Below, piece by piece: positions 46,121 to 54,154 of a stretch of DNA of 64,000 nucleotides; within the stretch, counting starts at the first letter, position 1, and each line of letters opens with the position of its first letter. This DNA comes from Paenibacillus pabuli. Lineage in GTDB: Bacteria > Bacillota > Bacilli > Paenibacillales > Paenibacillaceae. The stretch is taken from contig NZ_JBDOIO010000005.1 in the NCBI RefSeq assembly GCF_039831995.1, positions 1,054,001 to 1,118,000 of the forward strand, read 5' to 3'. A program made the position numbers and the translations under genes. Under the pieces are notes generated by a model. It saw only the letters and a list, made by a program, of their open reading frames with translations. It was not told the DNA's origin and searched no databases.

Positions 46121-46148
46121 TTGAAGGATCTAGGTCCTTTGATATAAT
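46121..46148 (+). promoter_or_regulatory. Sigma-A promoter of the small secreted protein
   Basis: TTGAAG (46121-46126), a 16-base spacer and TATAAT (46143-46148). The region 45899-46120 otherwise holds no gene; a 6-bp CGGACT/AGTCCG dyad lies near 46000-46036. Confidence 0.6.
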
Positions 46149-46212
46149 GATGTCGAATAATGTCCGTTATGTAACTTTAACGGGATTATTACAATCCAAG
46201 GAGGTGATACTT

Positions 46213-46689
46213 TTGAAAAGAAAAGGTAGATTTATTTCTTCTGTTGTTATGGCATCCATTACGGCAGTATCGGTTGGTTCTTTTGCTTTTACAGAAAGTA
46301 CATATGCGTCTTCAATAACCCAGTCACCATCGGGTATCTCATCTATTGATTTGCAGGGAATGGACCTGGAAACCGCACTTATGGCTGTTCAGCAACAACG
46401 TTCTGCGTTGATTGAGTCACAGCTGCAAACCCAGCTGGAAGCAGTGCAGAGTCGCAATGCAGCGATTGCGGAACTGAATGGGAAGCTTGCTCAAGCGATC
46501 GAAAGTGGGGATTTCGAGCTGGTGCAGTCTCTCAAAAACCAAATTGACGCTCTCTCCAGCTCCCAACAGATGGACATGCTGCGTCTGCAATCCTTGTCCA
46601 ACAAGCGTAATGAGGCGTTTGACGTGATGACGAACTTTATCAAAAAAATGCAGGATTCCAGATCATCCATCATCGGCAACATGCGTTAA
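46213..46689 (+). CDS. Small secreted, helix-rich protein
   Basis: A 158-residue exported protein I do not recognise. The TTG at 46213 follows an almost perfect anti-SD match (AAGGAGGTGAT, 46198-46208). An upstream ATG at 46147 in frame lies in the -10 region and is rejected. The signal peptide (KRKGRFISSVVMASITAVSV, cleavage near YAS-S) is followed by Gln/Ala/Leu-rich helices likely to form a coiled coil (about residues 55-150). The tail ends SSIIGNMR. It is monocistronic, between a promoter and a strong terminator. Function unknown. Confidence 0.7.
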   Translation: MKRKGRFISSVVMASITAVSVGSFAFTESTYASSITQSPSGISSIDLQGMDLETALMAVQQQRSALIESQLQTQLEAVQSRNAAIAELNGKLAQAIESGDFELVQSLKNQIDALSSSQQMDMLRLQSLSNKRNEAFDVMTNFIKKMQDSRSSIIGNMR

Positions 46690-46743
46690 TCTACAACTTT
46701 TTATCTGATCCATTGTGGTCAATGGAAGGTCATGAGGTATAAC

Positions 46744-46793
46744 AGAAAAAGCGAAGTTCTCGACATAGCGTCGGTAACTTCGCTTTTTCTGCT
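46744..46793. terminator. Bidirectional terminator
   Basis: AGAAAAAGCGAAGTT (46744-46758) pairs perfectly with AACTTCGCTTTTTCT (46776-46790). It serves the secreted-protein gene and the convergent helicase gene. Confidence 0.9.
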
Positions 46794-46829
46794 TTCTGAG
46801 CCATTAGCCTATATAGCAACTTCCGGCAC

Positions 46830-49800
46830 TTAACCAGACCAGTCGCGGCGGCGAGTAAAGAGATCCTTCAGCTCGTCTGTTGACAATTCGGTAATCCAGT
46901 TCTCGGAGCTGGTGATGATGTTATCGCTAAGCTGCTGCTTGCTCTCCAACATCTCGTCTATACGCTCTTCCAGCGTGCCGAGGGAAATAAACTTGTGCAC
47001 CTGGACGTCCTTCGTCTGTCCCATGCGGTAAGCTCGGTCGGTGGCCTGGTTTTCCACGGCAGGGTTCCACCAGCGGTCAAAGTGAAATACATGATTCGCT
47101 GCAGTCAAATTTAGCCCCACGCCGCCTGCCTTGATGGACAGGATGAAAACGGACGGCTGCTCATACGCAGGTAATGTACGGGACTGGAACTGCTCGATCA
47201 TGCGGTCCCGTGCCGTCTTGGATGTACCGCCATGCAGATATAATACAGGCTCCTGCAGTTCCTGCTGGAGAACCTGCTGCAGTATCTGACCCATACCGAT
47301 GTACTGCGTGAAAATAAGGCAGCGCTCGCCCTCTTCCCGCAGCTCGCGGACAAGCTCCATCAGCCGTTCCAGCTTCGCAGAGCGGCTGATGAGCATCGCC
47401 ATGTCCTGTGGACTGTACAGGTCATACTCTGCCTTGGAACCATCCGAAGACAGCGTTTCCGGCAAGGCTTCCTTCGTAAGAAGCAGCGGATGGTCACACA
47501 GCTGCTTGAGCTGGGTTAACGCGGACAGAATGGCGCCTTTGCGCTTGATGCCTTCCAGCTCTTTCATTTTATCCATCAGCGCCTGCACGGATTGGTCGTA
47601 TAGGGCACTTTGCTCACCGGTAAGATGAATGTAGGTTTTCATCTCGTTTTTGTCCGGCAGATCGAGCTGGATATTCGGATCCTTTTTCTTGCGACGAAGC
47701 ATGAATGGTTTAACCAGCTGCTGCAGATCCTGCATGCGCTGCTCATCCTTGTCCTTCTCAATTGCACTGATAAACCGGGTTTGGAAGGCGCGTGCGCTGC
47801 CTAGGTATCCCGGGTTGATGAAATCATAGATGGACCATAGTTCAGCCAGCCGGTTTTCAATCGGCGTACCTGTCAATGCGATACGGTGTTTAGCCGGGAA
47901 ACTGCGTACCGCCATGGACTGCTTGGTTTGCGCATTCTTAATGTTTTGCGCCTCGTCCAGACAGATGGAAGCCCAAGTGTATGACTGTAACATCTCTTGA
48001 TCCAGGGTTGCGGTAGCATACGACGTAATGATGATATCCACTTGTTCGGTCTGTTCCCTGAATGCTTCTCCGCTAAGCCTGCGTGCACCGTAGTGCAGAC
48101 TGACGTTAATCGATGGTGCAAAACGGCTGATTTCCTTCTGCCAGTTGCCCAGCACCGAAGTGGGGCAGATGAGAAGGGCGGGAGCATCCCCGGGTAACCG
48201 CTGCTGATTTTCCTTGAGATGCAGCAAATACGTAATAAATTGAATGGTCTTTCCAAGACCCATATCATCCGCAAGGCAGGCTCCAAGACCGAATTTGCGC
48301 AAGAATCCAAGCCAGGCAAATCCTTCTTTCTGGTAGGAACGAAGCTCTGCATGCAGCCCAGCCGGAACGGGAAGGGAGGGAGCCCCGCCTTGTCCGCCGC
48401 CAAGCTGTGCAATGATCCGGTTCAAGTGTTCATTCAGTTCTACCTCCAGCCGAATATTCTCATTAGCATGTGGCTGCTGCTCCTCCTCCTCGGCCTGCTG
48501 TCCTTCCTTCCATTTCTGGTTACGATATTCCCGCTGCTCATTTTGCAGCAGATGCAGGTGCAGAATGTCTTGAAACGACAGTCCCTGTTCCCGGTCGACA
48601 CCGCCCATGGCCCGGCGAATCTGCTCCAGCAGGGCAGGGTCAAGCGGCACCCATTCTCCGCGGAACCGTACCAGCCGCTCGTTGCGGGCAACGAGATCGG
48701 CGAATTCCTCTTCACTGAGATCGGAATCTCCAATTGCAATGCGCCAGTCAAAATGAATGATCGAGTCCAGCCCGAAGAAGGACTGTCCACGTTCACTGCC
48801 TTCCTCCGGTTTCACCTTGGCACGAAGCTTAGGCTTCTTCTTGCGGGCCGACTCCCACCATCCCGGAAGCAGTACCTGCCAGCCTGATTCCAGCAGTCTG
48901 CCGCTGTCGATGGTAAGGAACTGCCATGCTTCCTGATCACTAAGCGGATCACTCAGCACATCCCGGCTTCCGCTGATGGAACGGCTGATTCGCGGCAAAT
49001 GTGCACGCAGCTGCTCCAGCCACCCAGCAGAACGGTCAAGGATAAATGCTGTCCACACATCTGGCCATTCTCCTTCAAGTCGGCCGCGTGAATCGAGCCG
49101 AACCGGAATCAGTGAAGCTGCATCCAGCTTGTCCTGCAAAACGATACGCAGCCGCCATGCGTGCTCATCGTCGTCCGGCTCCAGCAATTGCAGAAGCGGG
49201 CGGAAGGGGGCCGCGTCTGATTTCCATCCAATCGAGACAAGCCAGGCCTGGGCATCCATTCCTGCTGTTCTTGGTGGCGTCCCCCCTTGAGGAAACAGTT
49301 GAGGGAATTCGCGCCGCAGATCGGTTGCAGCTTCTTCAGAGCTATACCACCGCTGAAATACAGAAGCAGAATAGGCCGCGTTAAGTCCCTCGGCATAGCT
49401 CTCGTCTGTTTGATCGATTGCTTTGCTTAGCGCAGCCCGGTCCTGAGGTTTCATGCTATCTGGATCCCAGCTCCATTGCAGCTGACCTGTACGATAGGCA
49501 GCGAAGCTGGGGACATATTTTCGGTTCTCAATGGTTGCGGCCAGCGCAGGAGCAAGCCTGATCAGATGAGCTGCCTGCTCGTCCCATTTCCACTCAATGT
49601 GCAGCAGCGTATGCATCTCTGCGAAGAAGGGAATGACCTCTTCCGCAGGCAGTACCACCAGATCAATGTCTTCGATCTGTCTCGTCTCCAGCTCGGTCCC
49701 GAAGAAGGAGGGAGCATGCCAGGCAAATAGCCGCTGCTTAAGCGACTGCCCCGTTACAAAATGATGAGTATTAAGTGCTCCATAAAATAAGGCATCACCG

Positions 49801-49859
49801 TATCCGGTCAATGCGACATGTACTTCAATCGTTTCGGTATAGGGATGTATAAGGCTCAT
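46830..49859 (-). CDS. SNF2-family DEAD/DEAH-box helicase (YwqA-like)
   Basis: A 1009-residue Swi2/Snf2 ATPase. The ~450-residue N-terminal SNF2-associated region is followed by helicase motifs I (DDMGLGKT), II (CLDEAQN), III (ALTGTPIENR) and, in the C-terminal lobe, V (SIKAGGVGLNLTAAN) and VI (QATDRAYRMGQ). Such bacterial proteins translocate on double-stranded DNA; the exact role is not settled. It overlaps the SWIM zinc-finger gene by four bases, the same pairing as B. subtilis ywqA-ywqB. It may act in DNA repair or transcription-complex remodelling. Confidence 0.93.
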   Translation of the reverse strand: MSLIHPYTETIEVHVALTGYGDALFYGALNTHHFVTGQSLKQRLFAWHAPSFFGTELETRQIEDIDLVVLPAEEVIPFFAEMHTLLHIEWKWDEQAAHLIRLAPALAATIENRKYVPSFAAYRTGQLQWSWDPDSMKPQDRAALSKAIDQTDESYAEGLNAAYSASVFQRWYSSEEAATDLRREFPQLFPQGGTPPRTAGMDAQAWLVSIGWKSDAAPFRPLLQLLEPDDDEHAWRLRIVLQDKLDAASLIPVRLDSRGRLEGEWPDVWTAFILDRSAGWLEQLRAHLPRISRSISGSRDVLSDPLSDQEAWQFLTIDSGRLLESGWQVLLPGWWESARKKKPKLRAKVKPEEGSERGQSFFGLDSIIHFDWRIAIGDSDLSEEEFADLVARNERLVRFRGEWVPLDPALLEQIRRAMGGVDREQGLSFQDILHLHLLQNEQREYRNQKWKEGQQAEEEEQQPHANENIRLEVELNEHLNRIIAQLGGGQGGAPSLPVPAGLHAELRSYQKEGFAWLGFLRKFGLGACLADDMGLGKTIQFITYLLHLKENQQRLPGDAPALLICPTSVLGNWQKEISRFAPSINVSLHYGARRLSGEAFREQTEQVDIIITSYATATLDQEMLQSYTWASICLDEAQNIKNAQTKQSMAVRSFPAKHRIALTGTPIENRLAELWSIYDFINPGYLGSARAFQTRFISAIEKDKDEQRMQDLQQLVKPFMLRRKKKDPNIQLDLPDKNEMKTYIHLTGEQSALYDQSVQALMDKMKELEGIKRKGAILSALTQLKQLCDHPLLLTKEALPETLSSDGSKAEYDLYSPQDMAMLISRSAKLERLMELVRELREEGERCLIFTQYIGMGQILQQVLQQELQEPVLYLHGGTSKTARDRMIEQFQSRTLPAYEQPSVFILSIKAGGVGLNLTAANHVFHFDRWWNPAVENQATDRAYRMGQTKDVQVHKFISLGTLEERIDEMLESKQQLSDNIITSSENWITELSTDELKDLFTRRRDWSG

Positions 49860-51622
49860 GAGATCAACTTACCTTTCCGAAGTTCTTCCTGCAGTGCACG
49901 CAGTCTGCTATTCCGTACAGCCAGTGCGGTAATGAAATCTTCCCAGCGATCCTCTTGCTTCAGTTTTTTGTAGATTTTGGACAGTCGCTTCAGCAGCTTG
50001 ACTGCTGCCTTGTAGCCGTCCCTGTTTTTGTGGCCGATGTACCGTTCCACTGCCTGATGGTAGAACGGGAGCAGGAGCTCCGGTGCCTCTTTTTCAATCG
50101 GCTGCAGCACAGCCACGCGAAATTCGAGCGGTTCCGTCTCCGTACTTAACTGAAAATCAATCCAGCGGCGCCACTGTCCGCGACTATGCATGGCTTCTTC
50201 GTACGCCGGGCGGGAGTGAGGGAGCATGCTAACCAGGGTATCCCACATGTGACTTTCCGTCTCAGGAAGATGTTTGATCGTCATGTCCCACAGCTGCATA
50301 TAATCCTGCAAAGGTTCATTCCGGCGATTGGCCAGCAGTGGTCCAAGCTGTGCAAGCCATGCACCGAGCCGCTTCCAATTTGATTCATCCGCGAGCACAT
50401 GCAGAAAATGCAGCAGATGTTCTGCAGGAATGCCGTACGCCGTACTTCCACTCGTCAAGCGTTGCCAGGCTTGTTCGTCCTGATGCAAGTGGAAGTGTAT
50501 CCAGCTTTGCGCGAGCACCAGGGGCAAGGGTGATGATTTTCCAAGCTTACCAGGCTGGATGCTGCCTGTCAGATTGGCAACGCTTAGCACGCTACCTCCG
50601 CTATGGCCTGGTGTATTATCTGCACTTTCTTTCAACTGATCTTCGATTTCCTGTAAAATGTTCAACTCCGATAAGAGCAATTGCTCATTCTGTAAGTGAG
50701 GGACAATCCAGTTCAGCCAAACCTGCCGATAGATCGGCGTGAACAGCATCAGTGTGGATGTCTCGGATGTCATTTGTGTACGGAGATACGTTATGGTTTC
50801 GTCCACCCGCTTCCACAGTTGCTTAAGCTTATTGTCCGGCAGATCAGCGAATTGAAGCGGATGGCTAAGTACCTGATCCATGCCTTTCTGAAGTGCATCT
50901 ACAGCAAGCTGAGCAGGGTAACTTAAATAAATTGGTGTATGGCTGGTTGAATGACGGGAAGGGATGCAGTATCGCATAAGGTACAGATGTACATGGAATT
51001 CAAATAACTGATCCATCCCGGCAGACAATTTAGGCTTAATGGCATACAGTTCATCGGCTGCTTCCTGTACGTATGCCGTACTTGGCGTGCCTGTGCCCAA
51101 TCTGACCAGGCATTTCTCGAACAGTTCATACCACTCTGTAATTTCCAGGCCTGCAAGCTCTAATGCCCGTTCCCTGATCTGACTGTACTGAAAATGAGGG
51201 ATATCCGTATCCTGTTCTGAAACAGCACTCGAGCGAAATGAAGACATGGAAGCCACAGGCTTCACTGCCTGTTTCAAGGCTGTGCTTGAATGGGCATTTA
51301 CAATAGCGTGCACCGACCGTTCCAGCAACTCAGCATAACTCATCATAACGGCAACGATATGTTTACAATGGGAACCCACCGGGCAGGTACAGTAGCTGGT
51401 GGGCAGAGACTGGACGCTTAAGGTGACGTTATACTCTTCAGAGCCCTGCACGTCTGCTGTGATTCCGTGATGTTCCGTAAAGGTTAATGATCCAACGCGT
51501 TTCTGTTTATAATATTGGAATCCGCGCATAATCGTCAGGTTATTAAAGTGCTCGGCAACCTCTCGAATCAATTGCTGCCACTGTGCATCATCCAGATTCA
51601 TGTCAATCGGTATGTTCATCAT
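49856..51622 (-). CDS. SWIM zinc-finger protein (YwqB-like)
   Basis: A 588-residue protein with an N-terminal SWIM zinc finger: CTCPVGSHCKH gives the CxCx5CxH ligands Cys78, Cys80, Cys86 and His88. The remaining residues are mainly alpha-helical without known catalytic motifs. SWIM domains mediate DNA or protein contacts, and the gene is coupled to the SNF2 helicase, so it is probably its partner. The start ATGATG at 51622 follows AGGAG. Confidence 0.88.
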   Translation of the reverse strand: MMNIPIDMNLDDAQWQQLIREVAEHFNNLTIMRGFQYYKQKRVGSLTFTEHHGITADVQGSEEYNVTLSVQSLPTSYCTCPVGSHCKHIVAVMMSYAELLERSVHAIVNAHSSTALKQAVKPVASMSSFRSSAVSEQDTDIPHFQYSQIRERALELAGLEITEWYELFEKCLVRLGTGTPSTAYVQEAADELYAIKPKLSAGMDQLFEFHVHLYLMRYCIPSRHSTSHTPIYLSYPAQLAVDALQKGMDQVLSHPLQFADLPDNKLKQLWKRVDETITYLRTQMTSETSTLMLFTPIYRQVWLNWIVPHLQNEQLLLSELNILQEIEDQLKESADNTPGHSGGSVLSVANLTGSIQPGKLGKSSPLPLVLAQSWIHFHLHQDEQAWQRLTSGSTAYGIPAEHLLHFLHVLADESNWKRLGAWLAQLGPLLANRRNEPLQDYMQLWDMTIKHLPETESHMWDTLVSMLPHSRPAYEEAMHSRGQWRRWIDFQLSTETEPLEFRVAVLQPIEKEAPELLLPFYHQAVERYIGHKNRDGYKAAVKLLKRLSKIYKKLKQEDRWEDFITALAVRNSRLRALQEELRKGKLIS

Positions 51623-51896
51623 TCCATCTCCTGGGCAATCATAGGTTTAACGATCCATACGCCTCAACGTATGGTGTGGATTTTCTGTATCCATCATATC
51701 AGTTATGGGTGTCCACGTGCATGGATTGAGAGAACTTATAATAGACTTTTTGATCATTATAAATGGAAACAGCAGGGGTGGATTTACCCACTGCATGCGT
51801 TATTGCTCCATATTGTGTATGCTTAGCGTATGTATTCCTTTCAGGAACGATACAGGCCTTAAGGTGGTCAATTTTATTCAACAGGAGAGAGCATAT

Positions 51897-52715
51897 ATGA
51901 AAATACTTACGTTAAATACACACGCCTGGGCGGAAGAAGACCAGTTGAACAAGATCAGTCAGCTGGCAGATTTTATTAATACACATCAGTTTGATGTGAT
52001 CTCCATGCAGGAGGTCAATCAATCCATACAAGAGTCGGCATTGTCTGCAGAACACTTGAAGCATTTTATCTCAACCGATCCTGATGCCGTGATCAAAAAA
52101 GACAACTACGCCCACGTCTTGCTGACGCAACTTACCGATACCTATTACTGGACATGGGTGCCGACCCATATCGGGTTCAGCAAATACGATGAGGGTCTGG
52201 CGATCCTGAGCCGTACGCCGATTACAGCGTCTTTTGAAGAATACGTTTCCCACATGCGCGATTATAGCAACTACCGCACACGCAAAATCGTGGGTGTACA
52301 GACGGCCGTTGAAGGGGAAGCAACCTGGTTTGTGAACGGACATTATAACTGGTGGGATGATGAACAGGAACCGTTCAAGGGACAATGGGAATTAACGGAG
52401 AGCAAGCTTGCTCCATATTTGGATCAGCCGCTGTTTATCATGGGAGATTTTAATAATGTTGCGGAAGTGCGCGGGGAAGGCTACGATCACATCGTCAGCC
52501 AAGGTTGGAATGACCTCTATACCACTGCCGAACAAAAAGATGATGGAGCAACGGTAGTCAAAGCTATTGCCGGATGGGCTGACAACAAACGCGATCTGCG
52601 TATTGATTATATTTTCTCCAAACATCCTGTGCAGGCGAAGTCTTCTACTGTTGTGCTTAACGGCAAGAATGGCCCGGTTGTATCTGACCACTACGGAGTG
52701 GCTGTAGAAATTTAG
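51897..52715 (+). CDS. Endonuclease/exonuclease/phosphatase (EEP) family protein
   Basis: A 272-residue DNase I-like fold protein: the start KILTLNTHAW, then ISMQEVN (metal Glu), FVNGHYNW, IMGDFNN (catalytic Asp/Asn) and the end PVVSDHYGVAV (catalytic Asp-His). No signal peptide is visible. The family hydrolyses phosphodiesters (nucleic acids, sphingomyelin or phosphoinositides); the substrate here is unknown. The ATG at 51897 follows GGAGAGAG. It is divergent from the SWIM gene. Confidence 0.85.
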   Translation: MKILTLNTHAWAEEDQLNKISQLADFINTHQFDVISMQEVNQSIQESALSAEHLKHFISTDPDAVIKKDNYAHVLLTQLTDTYYWTWVPTHIGFSKYDEGLAILSRTPITASFEEYVSHMRDYSNYRTRKIVGVQTAVEGEATWFVNGHYNWWDDEQEPFKGQWELTESKLAPYLDQPLFIMGDFNNVAEVRGEGYDHIVSQGWNDLYTTAEQKDDGATVVKAIAGWADNKRDLRIDYIFSKHPVQAKSSTVVLNGKNGPVVSDHYGVAVEI

Positions 52716-52748
52716 CGTGCCATTTTTAGTGGTTTACAGAGCAAAAAT

Positions 52749-52801
52749 GAAAAGCCTCCGCTGGCTTCCAGTCACAAGGAAGTATAGTCGGGGGCTTCTT
52801 T
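52749..52801. terminator. Terminator between convergent genes
   Basis: AAGCCTCCG pairs with CGGGGGCTT (one G-U) with an inner CTTCC/GGAAG stem; T-rich flanks lie on both sides. Confidence 0.75.
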
Positions 52802-52866
52802 CATTAAAGGTATATGTACATAAAATTACGTTTTGTCTATTTGTCCGTTCTATTATCTTGCTATGA

Positions 52867-53694
52867 CTACTCCAGGGCCAGCATCTCGGTTACAAATTTT
52901 TTCAAATTCGCACTGGTTTCGCTGAGCTGTTCAATACTCTGCATAAACTCGCTGACCAACTGCGCCTGATCCACAGTTGCTGTTGTAATTTGACCAATTT
53001 CCAGCTCCATATGCTTCATCGAGTTCTGAACGCTGCCTAGTGAAGTTTCGATATCTGCGGCTGCCTGTTTGGTATGATCCGATAGTTTGCGAACTTCACT
53101 GGCAACGACACCGAACCCGCTTCCCAGATCACCCACGCGAGCGGCTTCAATCATGGCGTTCAGGCCAAGCAGATTGGTTTGTTCGGAGACTTCGCGAATC
53201 ACATTGGTTACCTTGGTCACACTGACTGAATTCTCTGCGGCTTGTTTGGAGTTACGCAAAATCTCTTCCGAGGTGGCGGATAGTTCCTCTGAATGGGCTG
53301 CAATCTGCTGAATGCCACCAAGCAGGGCGTTAATGGTCGCTTCATTTTCGCTGATGAGTTTCTCAAGAGTGATATGGTTATCCAGCGCGTAGTTTACACC
53401 CAATATGCCAACAACCTTGTCGTTCTCTTTGATTGGAATAAGAATCGCGTCAAAAGGTCTGCCTTGCAAATCACCTGGCATTCTTGCCACGGTACGGGAA
53501 TCCCGGTTCGTGAGCATTTTGAAGTCCTTATAGTCTTCGTGCAGCTCGTCTCCTACTTTGACACCAATCTCCAGCCCATTGGCTTCGGCAAAATATAACA
53601 CTTTCTCATGATCATTAATGGATATGGAAACATCGTCACGAAACATCTGTCTTACAAAAGGCATAGCATTTACCAAAGATTCAAGAATACTCAA
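52867..53694 (-). CDS. Soluble methyl-accepting chemotaxis-type signalling protein
   Basis: A 275-residue cytoplasmic protein with no membrane helix. The N-terminal ~120 residues look like a small sensor domain (PAS/Cache-like; [17 protein letters not shown]). The C-terminal ~150 residues carry the MCP signalling hairpin ([21 protein letters not shown], then [20 protein letters not shown]), much shorter than in classical receptors. The start is TTG at 53694 after GGAAAGGAAAG. It might signal to CheA or work with another partner; no che gene is nearby. Confidence 0.85.
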   Translation of the reverse strand: MSILESLVNAMPFVRQMFRDDVSISINDHEKVLYFAEANGLEIGVKVGDELHEDYKDFKMLTNRDSRTVARMPGDLQGRPFDAILIPIKENDKVVGILGVNYALDNHITLEKLISENEATINALLGGIQQIAAHSEELSATSEEILRNSKQAAENSVSVTKVTNVIREVSEQTNLLGLNAMIEAARVGDLGSGFGVVASEVRKLSDHTKQAAADIETSLGSVQNSMKHMELEIGQITTATVDQAQLVSEFMQSIEQLSETSANLKKFVTEMLALE

Positions 53695-53925
53695 GGCTCA
53701 TCTTTCCTTTCCAATACAAAAAGTGGAATTTCCATTCTAATACCTTTATCGGCAGGCGATTCCCATTTTTAAACCGATCCTCTGATTTTGTCGATGCCAC
53801 ATCAATATATGAGGAAGTAGGGGAACAATCTGCTACCTTTTAATGTAAAGAATGTACCTGATTTATTTAGAAGGAACTAGACAGCTTTCTGTATTCTCAA
53901 TAAAGAAAAGGATCTGTTTTTTTTT

Positions 53926-53943
53926 GTTGAAAGCGCAATCAAA
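53926..53943 (+). promoter_or_regulatory. cre (CcpA) site upstream of the GH105 gene
   Basis: GTTGAAAGCGCAATCAAA matches the cre consensus WTGNAARCGNWWWCAW at every position within its core. It lies about 40 bases upstream of a TATACT -10. Confidence 0.65.
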
Positions 53944-53949
53944 TTTCTG

Positions 53950-53978
53950 TAGCCACTAACCCTTCTGTCAGGTATACT
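53950..53978 (+). promoter_or_regulatory. Possible promoter of the GH105 gene
   Basis: TAGCCA (53950-53955), a 17-base spacer and TATACT (53973-53978). The rest of 53695-54154 shows no gene. Confidence 0.45.
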
Positions 53979-54154
53979 GGGGTTATTATTCGACTCCTTC
54001 GAGACAGGGCCTCAATTCATCAAGCTTGTGATCCATTTGCTGTGAAACAAGGGATTTTCTCACGTAGGTTAAGCGCTATACTTAATTTGTTTATTTGGAC
54101 AATCGCTTTCGAGAAGAGTGTGTCAATTCCAGCTGGAGAGGACTGTGGCAATCC

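Noticed and set aside
46147..46212. Longer N-terminus of the small secreted protein
   Set aside because: The ATG at 46147 lies in the -10 region and the TTG at 46213 has a near-perfect ribosome site and starts a proper signal peptide.
54070..54087. Second cre-like word near 54070 before GH105
   Set aside because: At least four mismatches to the consensus; not supported.
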